Counted from the first letter of the stretch, positions 35,689 through 44,901 are shown. The stretch: 64,000 bases of DNA from Anoxybacillus tengchongensis (GCF_014201585.1 NZ_JACHES010000001.1:248001-312000); one strand, 5' to 3'. Translations and numbers: made by a program. The notes: generated by a model not told the origin, from the letters alone.

Positions 35689-36609
35689 ATGTCAACACAA
35701 GAAGGAAAATATAATGTGAAGGCGGTCTCAAACATGCTAGGGATTCAACCCGGGACGTTGCGGGCGTGGGAGCGCCGCTATCAAATTATTGCCCCACCGC
35801 GCAATGAAGCAGGGCACCGTCTATATACAGAAGAGCAAGTACAAATATTAAAATGGCTCGTTGATAAAGTAAATCAAGGGTTTACAATTAGCCAAGCCAT
35901 TTCGCTGTTAGAACAGCGACCGTCAGAAATGCATATACAAGCAGAAGATCATGTCACTGCGCTTCGCGAACGGTTATTGCAAGCCCTTTTATCATTTGAA
36001 GAGTGGACAGCACATGAATTGTTAAACGAGGCGTTCAGTTTATATACGGTTGAAAAAGTTGCACTTGACATATTAAGTCCACTTCTTGTAAAGATCGGGG
36101 ACTTATGGGAAAATGAAAAAATTACGAGCGCACATGAACATTTCGCTTCCGCCTTTTTACGCTCACGACTTGGTATGGCCTTTTCTATGATTCCAGTGAA
36201 TCGCTTGCTTCCGAAAACGATTTCTGTTTGCGGGCCAAATGAATGGCATGAACTTGGATTACTTATTTTTACTTTATATTTGCGCAGAAGAGGTTATGAA
36301 ACCATTTATTTAGGGGCAAGCATTCAACAACAAGATTTACCGATTGTTATTCATGAAGTGAAACCCTCATACCTCTTTTTATCTTGCACGTTACAACAAA
36401 ATGTACGAGCGACACTACAACTTGTCGATCAATTGAAACAAACATATCCACATATTCGTATTGGAATTGGGGGACGGGCGTTTGATGAGATGGACGAACC
36501 AGTGAAAAATAAGTATCGCGATCATCTTCTCGGACAGTCAAAAGAGCAATGGGATGAATGGTTAAAATCGAATGAAAAATACTTGTCTAAAAGGGAGAAA
36601 ACGATGTAA
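35689..36609 (+). CDS. CarH/LitR-like adenosylcobalamin-dependent MerR regulator
   Basis: A 306-residue regulator with three parts. The MerR DNA-binding domain is at about 8-77 (TLRAWERRY then RNEAGHRLYTEEQV). The B12-binding helical bundle is at about 90-170. The Rossmann-like cobalamin domain is at about 175-290. Residues used by CarH photoreceptors are present: W140 followed nine residues later by E150-H151, which cap the adenosyl group, and EWHELG with H187 as lower axial cobalt ligand, then GIGG near 259-262. CarH holds DNA as a tetramer in the dark and releases it when light cleaves AdoCbl. No carotenoid genes lie nearby, so the target is unknown. The Shine-Dalgarno GGAGG precedes ATG 35689. 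Confidence 0.88.
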   Translation: MSTQEGKYNVKAVSNMLGIQPGTLRAWERRYQIIAPPRNEAGHRLYTEEQVQILKWLVDKVNQGFTISQAISLLEQRPSEMHIQAEDHVTALRERLLQALLSFEEWTAHELLNEAFSLYTVEKVALDILSPLLVKIGDLWENEKITSAHEHFASAFLRSRLGMAFSMIPVNRLLPKTISVCGPNEWHELGLLIFTLYLRRRGYETIYLGASIQQQDLPIVIHEVKPSYLFLSCTLQQNVRATLQLVDQLKQTYPHIRIGIGGRAFDEMDEPVKNKYRDHLLGQSKEQWDEWLKSNEKYLSKREKTM

Positions 36610-36620
36610 ACTCATTAGTA

Positions 36621-36652
36621 ATATGACGAACATTTTTACACGTTCGTCATAT
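36621..36652. repeat. Perfect inverted repeat between carH-like gene and ypbH
   Basis: ATATGACGAAC (36621-36631) and GTTCGTCATAT (36642-36652) pair over 11 bp around loop ATTTTTACAC. No T-run follows on either strand, so it is not a standard terminator. It may be an operator or an mRNA-stabilising hairpin. Confidence 0.7.
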
Positions 36653-36690
36653 GCTAACAGTAAAGTCTGTGTAGGTAAGGAGGGATGTTT

Positions 36691-37278
36691 ATGCGGCTTG
36701 AACGCTTAAACTACAATAAAATTAAAATATTCCTCACATTTGATGATCTAGTCGAGCGCGGTTTAACGAAAGAAGATTTATGGAAAGACACGTTTAAAGT
36801 GCATGAACTATTTCGTGATATGATTGAGGAAGCAAGTGAGGAGCTCGGCTTTGAAATTAACGGGTCGGTCGCTGTTGAAGTGTACTCTTTACCGGCACAG
36901 GGCATGGTCGTGATCGTAACGAGCGAAGGTGAGATGACAGATGAGGAAGACGAGTTTAGCGACGATTATATTGAAATGCAAGTAACGCTAGATGAAAGCG
37001 ATGATATATTTTTCGAATTTCAAACGTTTGAAGATGTCATTCAATTAGCAACACGTCTTTATTCGCTCGGTTGTCATGGCGGCTCGCTTTACAGTTATGA
37101 AGGACGCTTTTATTTACATTTTGCTGAATCCGTTATTCCGACAGATGACTTTGTTGCTATTTTGGCTGAATACGGCAGCCCATCCACATTGACGATTTAT
37201 CGTGTCGAAGAGTACGGCAAAAAATTGATCGCCAACGAAGCGATCGCCCAACTATATAAATACTTTGTACAAAAATAA
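36691..37278 (+). CDS. ypbH: MecA paralogue, ClpC adaptor YpbH
   Basis: A 195-residue MecA-family protein. The N-terminal domain (1-75; MRLERLNYNKIKIFLTFDDL) binds substrates, an acidic linker follows (about 76-100; GEMTDEEDEFSDDY), and the C-terminal ClpC-binding domain lies at about 105-195. It delivers proteins to the ClpCP protease. Its size (B. subtilis YpbH 194 aa) and location next to the ypb genes separate it from MecA. ATG 36691 follows AAGGAGGG with proper spacing. Confidence 0.9.
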   Translation: MRLERLNYNKIKIFLTFDDLVERGLTKEDLWKDTFKVHELFRDMIEEASEELGFEINGSVAVEVYSLPAQGMVVIVTSEGEMTDEEDEFSDDYIEMQVTLDESDDIFFEFQTFEDVIQLATRLYSLGCHGGSLYSYEGRFYLHFAESVIPTDDFVAILAEYGSPSTLTIYRVEEYGKKLIANEAIAQLYKYFVQK

Positions 37279-37307
37279 CCTTCGCCCATGCGCGAAGGTT
37301 ATTTTTT
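37277..37307. terminator. Bidirectional terminator ypbH/bshB2
   Basis: Stem AACCTTCGC (37277-37285) with GCGAAGGTT (37292-37300), then ATTTTTT on the plus strand; it lies between two convergent genes. Confidence 0.82.
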
Positions 37308-37992
37308 AAAACGGATATGGTGGCTCACTTTCTTTTGACCATGCACGTATAAAGTATTCACGATTTTGAAACTTATGAAACGAGTCATGATGAATAGTCG
37401 GGAACACGCGCTCGACAGATAAATGTTGCGTGCGGTGCGCAAGCAAAGCTTCGCGCACTTTTTTTGCTTCTTCATCTGTAAACGTAAAGACGATATCAAT
37501 GTTTTCGATTGGGTCACCGTAACGGTTCGAACGACCAACGACAGTCACGTAATACAACTGTTCGACAATATGATCCATTGATGTTACTGCTTGATAGGTG
37601 GCTCGCTGAATCGCTTGATGGTCTCGATGTCCAGAAATACCATGTGGCGGAAAAGTGACGACAACGGTCGGTTTATATTGTTCAATTATGAGACGAATCG
37701 AATCAACAAGTTGTGTTTCATATTCGGTTAGTTTTCCGTCGGGATATGTATCGGTAACGACGTAATCAACACCTAAAATAGTTGTCGCTTGTTGTAATTC
37801 TTTTTTACGCACGTGAGGGAGTTGTTCCTTTGTACAAACTGGCGGATTTCCGCATTTTCCAGCATCGCCAAGCGTCGCACTATATACGATCGTTTCGACA
37901 TCCTCACGCTTCGCTAATGAGGCAAGCAATCCTCCAACCGTAAACGTCTCATCATCAGGATGTGCAAAACAAAATAAAATTCGTTTTTTCAT
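37306..37992 (-). CDS. bshB2: Bacillithiol biosynthesis deacetylase BshB2
   Basis: A 228-residue LmbE/PIG-L deacetylase with AHPDDETFTVGG near 10-21 (zinc ligands His, Asp) and GHRDHQAIQRA near 121-131. BshB removes acetyl from N-acetylglucosaminyl malate in bacillithiol synthesis; BshB2 (YojG) is the second, overlapping enzyme in Bacillus and may also cleave bacillithiol conjugates. Context supports this: ypdA, the bacillithiol disulfide reductase, is 1.5 kb away. The start is preceded by AAAGGGGCG on the minus strand. Confidence 0.85.
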   Translation of the reverse strand: MKKRILFCFAHPDDETFTVGGLLASLAKREDVETIVYSATLGDAGKCGNPPVCTKEQLPHVRKKELQQATTILGVDYVVTDTYPDGKLTEYETQLVDSIRLIIEQYKPTVVVTFPPHGISGHRDHQAIQRATYQAVTSMDHIVEQLYYVTVVGRSNRYGDPIENIDIVFTFTDEEAKKVREALLAHRTQHLSVERVFPTIHHDSFHKFQNREYFIRAWSKESEPPYPF

Positions 37993-38063
37993 CTTTTTCG
38001 CCCCTTTCTATCGTATGTTCATTATATCGCTTTCGTATTGTCATGTGAATGATCGTTTTTTTT

Positions 38064-38077
38064 TGAAAACGATTACA
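38064..38077 (+). promoter_or_regulatory. cre-like site upstream of glutamate dehydrogenase
   Basis: TGAAAACGATTACA fits the classical CcpA consensus TGWNANCGNTNWCA at every position. It lies 21 nt upstream of the putative -35 of the dehydrogenase gene and 72 nt from bshB2, so carbon-source control of one or both is possible. Confidence 0.5.
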
Positions 38078-38097
38078 AAAAATCAATAAAAACTTCT

Positions 38098-38125
38098 TTG
38101 CATATGCGCATAGAAGGTGTATACT
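38098..38125 (+). promoter_or_regulatory. Putative promoter of glutamate dehydrogenase gene
   Basis: TTGCAT (38098-38103), 16-nt spacer, TATACT (38120-38125), about 50 nt before the start codon. Confidence 0.55.
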
Positions 38126-38176
38126 ATGACATGAAAGGCGGACAATATTTTACAAAAGGTTATGGGAGGTTTACAA

Positions 38177-39442
38177 ATGGTAGCCGAAAAGCATACCAAC
38201 GAAGAAAAACATGATGTCCTACGAGCAACGCAAATCGTCATACATAGAGCACTTGAAAAGCTCGGATATCCTGAAGAGGTGTATGAGCTGTTGAAAGAGC
38301 CGTTGCGCATGTTAACGGTGAAAATTCCGGTGCGCATGGATGATGGCTCAGTAAAAGTGTTTACTGGCTACCGTGCACAGCATAACGATGCGGTCGGTCC
38401 AACTAAAGGGGGTATTCGCTTTCACCCGAATGTGACAGAACGTGAAGTGAAAGCACTTTCTATTTGGATGAGTTTAAAATGTGGGATTGTTGATTTACCG
38501 TATGGCGGTGGAAAAGGCGGAATTGTATGCGATCCGCGTACGATGTCATTCCGTGAGTTAGAGAGACTAAGTCGCGGTTACGTTCGCGCCATTAGCCAAA
38601 TTGTCGGTCCAACAAAAGATATTCCTGCGCCTGATGTGTTTACAAATTCGCAAATTATGGCGTGGATGATGGATGAATATAGCCGTATTGACGAATTTAA
38701 CTCGCCGGGATTCATTACAGGAAAGCCGCTTGTACTCGGTGGTTCACACGGTCGTGAAACGGCAACAGCTAAAGGTGTTACAATTTGTATTCGCGAAGCG
38801 GCTAAAAAGCGCGGCATCGACTTAAAAGGCGCGCGTGTTGTTGTGCAAGGATTCGGTAACGCGGGAAGTTATTTGGCGAAGTTTATGCATGATGCTGGAG
38901 CGAAAGTCATTGGCATTTCTGATGCATACGGCGGTTTATACGATCCAAATGGTCTTGATATTGATTACTTATTAGATCGTCGCGACAGCTTTGGTACAGT
39001 GACGAAGCTGTTTAAAAATACAATTACGAACAAAGAGTTGCTTGAATTAGAGTGCGACATTTTAGTGCCAGCTGCGATTGAAAACCAAATTACAGAAGAA
39101 AATGCGCACAACATTAAAGCGAAAATCGTTGTCGAAGCGGCAAACGGTCCAACGACATTAGAAGCGACAGAAATTTTAACGGAGCGTGGCATTTTGATCG
39201 TTCCTGACGTTTTAGCAAGCGCTGGTGGTGTAACGGTCTCTTACTTCGAATGGGTGCAAAACAATCAAGGATATTACTGGACGGAAGAAGAAGTGGAAGA
39301 AAAACTTGAAAAAGTGATGGTGAAAGCGTTTAATAACGTATATGAAACTGCTCAAACACGTCGCGTCGATATGCGCTTAGCAGCTTATATGGTCGGTGTG
39401 CGTAAAATGGCGGAAGCGTGCCGTTTCCGCGGTTGGATTTAA
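38177..39442 (+). CDS. gluD: NAD-type glutamate dehydrogenase
   Basis: A 421-residue Glu/Leu/Phe/Val dehydrogenase. The catalytic segment [13 protein letters not shown] near 75-87, [10 protein letters not shown] near 107-116 (catalytic Lys) and the dinucleotide fold [12 protein letters not shown] near 221-232 are present. It interconverts glutamate and 2-oxoglutarate plus ammonia. It corresponds to RocG/GudB of B. subtilis; the position next to ypdA matches gudB. The GudB inactivating triplication seen in laboratory B. subtilis is not evident. ATG 38177 follows GGGAGGT. Confidence 0.92.
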   Translation: MVAEKHTNEEKHDVLRATQIVIHRALEKLGYPEEVYELLKEPLRMLTVKIPVRMDDGSVKVFTGYRAQHNDAVGPTKGGIRFHPNVTEREVKALSIWMSLKCGIVDLPYGGGKGGIVCDPRTMSFRELERLSRGYVRAISQIVGPTKDIPAPDVFTNSQIMAWMMDEYSRIDEFNSPGFITGKPLVLGGSHGRETATAKGVTICIREAAKKRGIDLKGARVVVQGFGNAGSYLAKFMHDAGAKVIGISDAYGGLYDPNGLDIDYLLDRRDSFGTVTKLFKNTITNKELLELECDILVPAAIENQITEENAHNIKAKIVVEAANGPTTLEATEILTERGILIVPDVLASAGGVTVSYFEWVQNNQGYYWTEEEVEEKLEKVMVKAFNNVYETAQTRRVDMRLAAYMVGVRKMAEACRFRGWI

Positions 39443-39456
39443 TGTTTGCACGAACG

Positions 39457-39495
39457 CAAAAAATCTCCTATCATTGTATGATAGGAGATTTTTTA
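39457..39495 (+). terminator. Terminator after glutamate dehydrogenase
   Basis: A 13- to 14-bp stem AAAATCTCCTATCA with TGATAGGAGATTTT around a short loop near 39474-39478, then TTTT. Confidence 0.88.
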
Positions 39496-39511
39496 TTGAG
39501 GTGAGCGTCAA

Positions 39512-40492
39512 GTGAAAAAAGAACAAATGATTATTGTCGGTGGAGGACCGTGCGGATTAGCAGCTGCGATTGCTTTGCAAAACGCAAACTTTTCACCGCT
39601 TGTTATCGAAAAAGGAAATATCGTCAATTCAATATATCATTATCCGACACATCAAACATTTTTTAGTTCGAGTGATCGTTTAGAAATTGGTGGTGTACCG
39701 TTTATTACAGAAAATCGCAAGCCGAAGCGCAATCAAGCCCTCGCTTATTACCGAGAAGTTGTGACGCGGAAAAATATTCGTGTTCATTCGTTTGAAAAAG
39801 TAGAGCGCGTGACGAAACAAGCCAATGGAACGTTTATTGTGGAGACAAGTAAAGATACGTACGAAGCGACATACGTCATTATTGCAACAGGGTATTATGA
39901 CAATCCAAACTATATGAATGTACCTGGAGAGCATTTGCCGAAAGTGACTCATTATTTTAAAGAAGCCCATCCATACTACAATACAGATTGTGTCGTCATT
40001 GGGGGAAAAAACTCAAGTGTTGATGCAGCGTTAGAACTTGTAAAAGCAGGGGCGCGCGTCACCGTTTTGTATCGCGGTTCACAATATTCTTCCAGCATTA
40101 AACCGTGGATTTTACCTGAGTTTGACTCGCTTGTGCGTCAAGGTGTCATTACGATGGAATTTAATGCTCATGTGAAAGAAATTACAGAAGATGCGGTCAT
40201 TTATACAGTAAATGGTGAAGAAAAGAAAATAAAAAATGATTTCGTTTTTGCGATGACGGGATATCATCCTGACCACGATTTCTTACAGAAAATGGGTGTT
40301 AACATTGATGCTGAGACAGGGCGACCAATGTACAACCCGGAAACGATGGAAACAAATGTAGAAGGTATTTTTATTGCCGGGGTTATTGCGGCTGGAAATA
40401 ACGCCAATGAAATTTTTATTGAAAACGGTCGTTTCCATGGCGACTTCATTGCTGCATGTATTGCAAAAAGGGAGAAAAAAGTGTCCGAGTAA
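39512..40492 (+). CDS. ypdA: Bacillithiol disulfide reductase YpdA
   Basis: A 326-residue flavoprotein: FAD motif IIVGGGPCGLAAA near 7-19, NADPH motif VVIGGKNSSVDAALEL near 161-176 and GVIAAGNNANEIFIENGR near 289-306. YpdA reduces oxidised bacillithiol with NADPH in the Bdr system and lacks the CXXC of thioredoxin reductase, as here. GTG 39512 follows GAGGTGAGC. It is placed near bshB2. Confidence 0.9.
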   Translation: MKKEQMIIVGGGPCGLAAAIALQNANFSPLVIEKGNIVNSIYHYPTHQTFFSSSDRLEIGGVPFITENRKPKRNQALAYYREVVTRKNIRVHSFEKVERVTKQANGTFIVETSKDTYEATYVIIATGYYDNPNYMNVPGEHLPKVTHYFKEAHPYYNTDCVVIGGKNSSVDAALELVKAGARVTVLYRGSQYSSSIKPWILPEFDSLVRQGVITMEFNAHVKEITEDAVIYTVNGEEKKIKNDFVFAMTGYHPDHDFLQKMGVNIDAETGRPMYNPETMETNVEGIFIAGVIAAGNNANEIFIENGRFHGDFIAACIAKREKKVSE

Positions 40493-40510
40493 CGCTCGGG
40501 CATTTTTTTT
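40482..40510 (+). terminator. Terminator at the ypdA stop
   Basis: TGTCCGAG (40482-40489) pairs with CTCGGGCA (40495-40502), then eight T residues; it includes the stop codon. Confidence 0.82.
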
Positions 40511-40521
40511 GTTGTTTTATA

Positions 40522-40552
40522 TTGTTAACTATAATAAAATAAAAGTTAACAA
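40522..40552 (+). promoter_or_regulatory. BirA operator over the bio promoter
   Basis: TTGTTAAC (40522-40529), 15-nt AT-rich spacer and GTTAACAA (40545-40552): the canonical Gram-positive BirA box. The spacer contains a TATAAT-like -10 (40530-40535), so BirA-biotinyl-AMP would block transcription of bioD-bioA. Confidence 0.88.
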
Positions 40553-40572
40553 ATAAAAGGGAGAGGAACATT

Positions 40573-41241
40573 ATGAAAGGTTTTTTCATTACAGGGACAG
40601 ACACAGATGTCGGAAAAACATTTGTTACCGCTTGCATGTTGCGTACTCTTACCGATAAACGTATACGTGCAACGGCTTATAAGCCTGTGCAAAGCGGAGC
40701 GCAATGGCGAGATGGAAAATGGGTTGCGCCTGATGTGGACATGTATCGAAAAGTGATCAATGTGGCTGATGAAGATGGATGTACATATTTACTAAAAACT
40801 CCTTGCTCGCCACATCTTGCTGCAAAAATTGATGGGGTCACAATAGAACCAGATCGTATTTTGTTACATATGAGAAGGCTACAACAAACGCATGATTTTG
40901 TACTTGTCGAAGGTGCAGGAGGAATTGCCGTTCCGCTCGTTGACGAATCGTTTCTTGTTGCTCATTTAGCTCAGTTGTTATCTCTTCCGATCATTATTGT
41001 TGCTCGAGCGAGTGTCGGAACGATTAACCATACGGTGTTAACCGTACAATATGCAAAATCATTTGGTTTACAAATAGCTGGCATTATCATGAACGGCTTT
41101 TCTACACCAAAAAATGAAATTGAACAAGAGAACATACGAATGATTGAAGCGATGACAAATATTCCAGTGATTGGTGAAATTCCGCATATGACGAACTTTT
41201 TACGAGGTGAAATTGTATGGCGAAAGGAATGGTGGCAATGA
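40573..41241 (+). CDS. bioD: Dethiobiotin synthetase
   Basis: A 222-residue BioD: P-loop [10 protein letters not shown] near 7-16, YKPVQSGA near 36-43 and [11 protein letters not shown] near 115-125. It converts 7,8-diaminopelargonate, CO2 and ATP to dethiobiotin. It is first in a two-gene unit behind the BirA operator; its stop overlaps bioA as ATGA. bioF, bioB and bioW/bioI are not next to it, unlike the B. subtilis bio operon. Confidence 0.93.
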   Translation: MKGFFITGTDTDVGKTFVTACMLRTLTDKRIRATAYKPVQSGAQWRDGKWVAPDVDMYRKVINVADEDGCTYLLKTPCSPHLAAKIDGVTIEPDRILLHMRRLQQTHDFVLVEGAGGIAVPLVDESFLVAHLAQLLSLPIIIVARASVGTINHTVLTVQYAKSFGLQIAGIIMNGFSTPKNEIEQENIRMIEAMTNIPVIGEIPHMTNFLRGEIVWRKEWWQ

Positions 41242-42581
41242 ACGAGTGGATTGAAAAAAGTAAAACATATTTATGGTTACCATTTACACAAATGAAAGAT
41301 TATGAGCAACATCCACTCGTCATTGAAAGCGGTGAAGGTATTTTTTTGACAGATGTGAACGGAAAAACATATTATGACGGATATTCATCCCTTTGGTTAA
41401 ACGTTCATGGTCATCGAAAAAAAGAAATTGACGATGCGATTCGGACTCAACTTGAACGAATTGCTCATTCGACGCTTTTAGGTGCAGCGAATGTTCCTGC
41501 TATTGCATTAGCTGAAAAATTAATCGAATGGACGCCAAATCATTTAACGCGCGTGTTTTATTCGGATAGTGGAGCAGAAGCGGTAGAGATTGCGCTAAAA
41601 ATCGCTTTTCAATATTGGCGGAATATCGGGAAAGATAAAAAACAAAAATTTGTCACGTTGACAAACGGCTATCACGGAGACACAGTTGGTGCCATTAGCG
41701 TCGGAGCCATCGACATTTTTCATACCGTATATGAACCGCTTATGTTTACGAGCTATAAAGCCCCATTTCCGCTTGTCTATCGTCATCCAAGCAACGATCC
41801 GAACATTGTGCGCGATGAAGCGTTAGAGGCATTACAAAAAATATTTGCCGAACATCATGAAGAAATTGCAGCGATGATTGTTGAAGGGATGATTCAAGGA
41901 GCAGGTGGCATGCATGTAATGCCAACAGGGTATTTAAAAGGAGTAGAGCAATTATGTCGGAAATATAACATTTTATTGATTGTCGATGAAGTAGCTACGG
42001 GCTTTGGACGAACAGGAAAGCGATTTGCGATTGAGCATGAAGATGTGAAACCTGATATTATGACGGTTGCAAAAGGTATTACTGGCGGTTATTTGCCAAT
42101 TGCTGCTACATTGACAACTGAAACGATTTATGAAGCGTTTTATGGCGATTATACAGAGTTTAAAACGTTTTTCCATGGACATTCTTATACAGGGAACCAG
42201 CTCGGTTGTGCGGCTGCTTTAGCGAACATAGAAATTTTTGAGCGTGAGCGACTGATAGAACAAGTAGAAAAAAAGGCGGCGTTTGTTGCCGAACAACTTG
42301 CATCGTTTACTGAGCTCGAGCATGTTGGTGATGTGCGCCAACTTGGACTCATGTGTGGCATCGAACTTGTGCGTGATCGCCAGACACACGAACCGTATCC
42401 ATGGGCCGAACGTATGGGATATAAAACTACGCTAACGATGAGAGAAAAAGGGATGTTAACACGTCCGCTCGGGGATGTCATCGTCTTTATGCCACCGTTA
42501 GCTAGTACATTTGAACAACTAGAAGTGATGATCACTATTATGCGTGACGCCATCATCGAAACGACAGAAAAAAGGGGCTGA
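41238..42581 (+). CDS. bioA: Diaminopelargonate aminotransferase, BioK-like
   Basis: A 447-residue class III PLP aminotransferase: [10 protein letters not shown] near 50-59, [12 protein letters not shown] near 109-120, [13 protein letters not shown] near 246-258 and Schiff-base lysine in [11 protein letters not shown]. It makes 7,8-diaminopelargonate from 7-keto-8-aminopelargonate. The sequence looks especially like B. subtilis BioK, which uses lysine instead of S-adenosylmethionine as amino donor; this is from recognition, not alignment. ATG 41238 is chosen for the ATGA overlap; ATG 41217 is possible. Confidence 0.9.
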   Translation: MNEWIEKSKTYLWLPFTQMKDYEQHPLVIESGEGIFLTDVNGKTYYDGYSSLWLNVHGHRKKEIDDAIRTQLERIAHSTLLGAANVPAIALAEKLIEWTPNHLTRVFYSDSGAEAVEIALKIAFQYWRNIGKDKKQKFVTLTNGYHGDTVGAISVGAIDIFHTVYEPLMFTSYKAPFPLVYRHPSNDPNIVRDEALEALQKIFAEHHEEIAAMIVEGMIQGAGGMHVMPTGYLKGVEQLCRKYNILLIVDEVATGFGRTGKRFAIEHEDVKPDIMTVAKGITGGYLPIAATLTTETIYEAFYGDYTEFKTFFHGHSYTGNQLGCAAALANIEIFERERLIEQVEKKAAFVAEQLASFTELEHVGDVRQLGLMCGIELVRDRQTHEPYPWAERMGYKTTLTMREKGMLTRPLGDVIVFMPPLASTFEQLEVMITIMRDAIIETTEKRG

Positions 42582-42600
42582 TTGCTAGCCCCTTATATTT
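42572..42600. terminator. Bidirectional terminator bioA/ypeB
   Basis: AAGGGGCT (42572-42579) and AGCCCCTT (42586-42593) form an 8-bp stem shared by two convergent genes and overlap both stops. Confidence 0.78.
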
Positions 42601-43939
42601 CACCATATATAGGTTCAGGATTTTGAAGTTTTTCTACTTTTTCTTCGATTCCATTTTGTGCATTAATGAAAATGCGGTATGTGTCGTCCCCGAGCGTTCC
42701 TAAAAATTCATAGCAAAGTACTTCTTGATTTACATTGTTCATAATAATCGCTTTTCTTTCTTCCATAATGGTGACATTCGGATTCATTTTTTTGCGTGCT
42801 TGTTCAATCGAAATCGCTGGTTTTGGAATGGTTCGTTCACGTTTTGACGATAAGTAGTCGCGAGCGGAAAAACCAATAATGTTTCCATCATCTAGTGCGA
42901 TTTTCATTTTAATTGATTCAGGATAAATACGAACACCGTTTTGTGCTGTAACGAACGTGAGCACAGCGACATGATCATACTGCGTACTTTCGTACAGTTC
43001 GAAGTTGTTAAATTTATGTTGTTTTAAAAAGCGAAGCCCGCGTATCGTTGCGTCATTTAAACTGATGTTTTGTTTGTTAACCGGGCGATTTTCAATAACC
43101 CAAATCGGATATCCCCCTTTTTCGGTAATATCCATATACGTCTCACTCTTTGTTTTTGGATTTTTAATCGTCACACTATAAAACGCGTCACTCGCTCCTT
43201 CTCCGCTATGAACAACTTGTATTTCCTCATTTCCTTCTAGCCCAAGAAATGTTTTTGCAATTTGTTTTGCTTCTTCTTTCGTAATCTTTTTTCCAGAAAT
43301 ATGTTCAAACCCTTTTGTTCGCTTTTCAACGTTTGTAAACGAAGGGCCGAAATCGGTTTCGTTATAAGATTGAACGTTTTTTTCTACCGTTTTAAACCCA
43401 TCAATAATTGTGTTGTCATTTGGACGGTTGTTTGTCGCGAGTGCCAGCTCAACATCCATCCACCGCAAGTTGTTTTCTAATACGAGATGTTGCACGTTTC
43501 GCAACTCTTGTTGAATATCGGCAGACTTTTTATATAGTTGTTGTAATGTTTTATATTCTTCACTATTTAACGGTTGTTTATCCAAATCCCGAATCGCCGC
43601 GCGGTAGCTAAATGAACCAATATTAGACAAAAACTCTTCTGTTTTGTTAAAAGGTAAAAGAGAAAGAGGGAGCTGCCCAACAGTTGCGTGCGCTTCCGAG
43701 GCAAGACGCCATACTTCCGCAAGCGCTGGTGACAAAGATTGACGGGAGTTCATCGCAAGCGTTGTTCCAATTTGATCGTGAAGCAAGTCAATTTGATACG
43801 TTAAATCGTGAAATGCACGTTGATAGTTGTTTTCCGCATGAATCAAAATCGCATTTTTTTGTTGGTGTTCTCGATAACCCCAATATGCTGTGCCAGCAAT
43901 GCCAATCGATAGAACGGCAATGAGTAAAATTCGTAGCAA
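42593..43939 (-). CDS. ypeB: Germination protein YpeB
   Basis: A 448-residue spore protein with an N-terminal membrane segment (about 2-20), a helical middle domain (about 25-200) and C-terminal PepSY repeats (about 225-440; ITKEEAKQIAKTFLG and SIEQARKKMNPN starts). It is required for assembly and protection of the cortex-lytic enzyme SleB in the spore. TTG at 43939 directly follows AGGAGGGGAG, so the start is non-ATG. It lies 12 nt after sleB in the bicistronic sleB-ypeB unit, made in the forespore under sigma G in B. subtilis. Confidence 0.92.
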   Translation of the reverse strand: MLRILLIAVLSIGIAGTAYWGYREHQQKNAILIHAENNYQRAFHDLTYQIDLLHDQIGTTLAMNSRQSLSPALAEVWRLASEAHATVGQLPLSLLPFNKTEEFLSNIGSFSYRAAIRDLDKQPLNSEEYKTLQQLYKKSADIQQELRNVQHLVLENNLRWMDVELALATNNRPNDNTIIDGFKTVEKNVQSYNETDFGPSFTNVEKRTKGFEHISGKKITKEEAKQIAKTFLGLEGNEEIQVVHSGEGASDAFYSVTIKNPKTKSETYMDITEKGGYPIWVIENRPVNKQNISLNDATIRGLRFLKQHKFNNFELYESTQYDHVAVLTFVTAQNGVRIYPESIKMKIALDDGNIIGFSARDYLSSKRERTIPKPAISIEQARKKMNPNVTIMEERKAIIMNNVNQEVLCYEFLGTLGDDTYRIFINAQNGIEEKVEKLQNPEPIYGEI

Positions 43940-43951
43940 AAAACTCCCCTC

Positions 43952-44809
43952 CTATTTACAAAAAATATGTTTTCCAATTTGTTTAATTTGCGGACGACTC
44001 CAAATCCATCCGTTTGTCGCTGTGTTTGGATTGAAATAATATAGCGCTCCACTAGATGGATCCCATCCGTTTAACGCATCAAGTACCGCCTTGCGAGACG
44101 TTTCATTTGGGGTGAGCCAAATTTGTCCGTCCGCGACAGCTGTAAACGCTCCTGGTTCAAAAATGACGCCAGCTACTGTGTTTGGAAACGAAGGACTATT
44201 GATACGATTTAAAATGACTGCTGCAACAGCTACTTGGCCGATATACGGTTCACCCCGCGCTTCACCATGCACAGCGTTCGCCATCAGTTGTATATCATTT
44301 TGAGAAAAGCCATTTGGTACATTTACTGCAGCCGTTTTTACACGTTTTACAGCTGTTTGCTGAGGACTTGCCGTTTTGTTTGCTTGTTTATTTGTTGTTC
44401 TCGTTGCAGTTGCTTGATTTTTGGCTTTCGTTTGACGTACCTTGACTTGTTTGCTTAATGGGATGCCACCGTAATGAGTAAACGTGTTTCCTTTTCGTAA
44501 ATTGCTATGAACAAACGATTTGTAATATTTTGAGGCCCGCACTAATTTTTGCTTTGTCGTTTCTCCGGCTAAACCGTCTACAGGCAATTTAAATTTGTAT
44601 TGAAAGTTGCGTAACGCCCAATATGTTCGCCAACCAAATACCCCATCAATTTTCCCTCTATAAAAGCCGAGATATTGCAATCTTGCTTGTAGTTCAATGA
44701 CATCATCACCGACAGCTCCGCGTTGAATGACTTGTTTAGAAAATGCATGCGCCTGCGATGTATAACTAAACGAAAAAATCAAAAATAAACAAATGAACCA
44801 TTTGCGCAT
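43952..44809 (-). CDS. sleB: Spore cortex-lytic enzyme SleB
   Basis: A 285-residue secreted enzyme: signal peptide (1-25), peptidoglycan-binding domain (about 32-92; GAVGDDVIELQARLQYLGFY), a Gln/Thr/Lys-rich linker, and a C-terminal Hydrolase_2 domain (about 165-285) with catalytic Glu in VHGEARGEPYIGQVAVAAV. It is a lytic transglycosylase acting on muramic-delta-lactam cortex during germination. The start with GGGAGGAG ahead was chosen over a longer frame reaching into prsW. Confidence 0.92.
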   Translation of the reverse strand: MRKWFICLFLIFSFSYTSQAHAFSKQVIQRGAVGDDVIELQARLQYLGFYRGKIDGVFGWRTYWALRNFQYKFKLPVDGLAGETTKQKLVRASKYYKSFVHSNLRKGNTFTHYGGIPLSKQVKVRQTKAKNQATATRTTNKQANKTASPQQTAVKRVKTAAVNVPNGFSQNDIQLMANAVHGEARGEPYIGQVAVAAVILNRINSPSFPNTVAGVIFEPGAFTAVADGQIWLTPNETSRKAVLDALNGWDPSSGALYYFNPNTATNGWIWSRPQIKQIGKHIFCK

Positions 44810-44901
44810 TGTGACTCCTCCCTTGATGTGTAAACAATACCTTTTAACGCTATTTTTTGTCACAATGACGTTTTTATACATAGGAAAAGCAAAATGACAT
44901 A

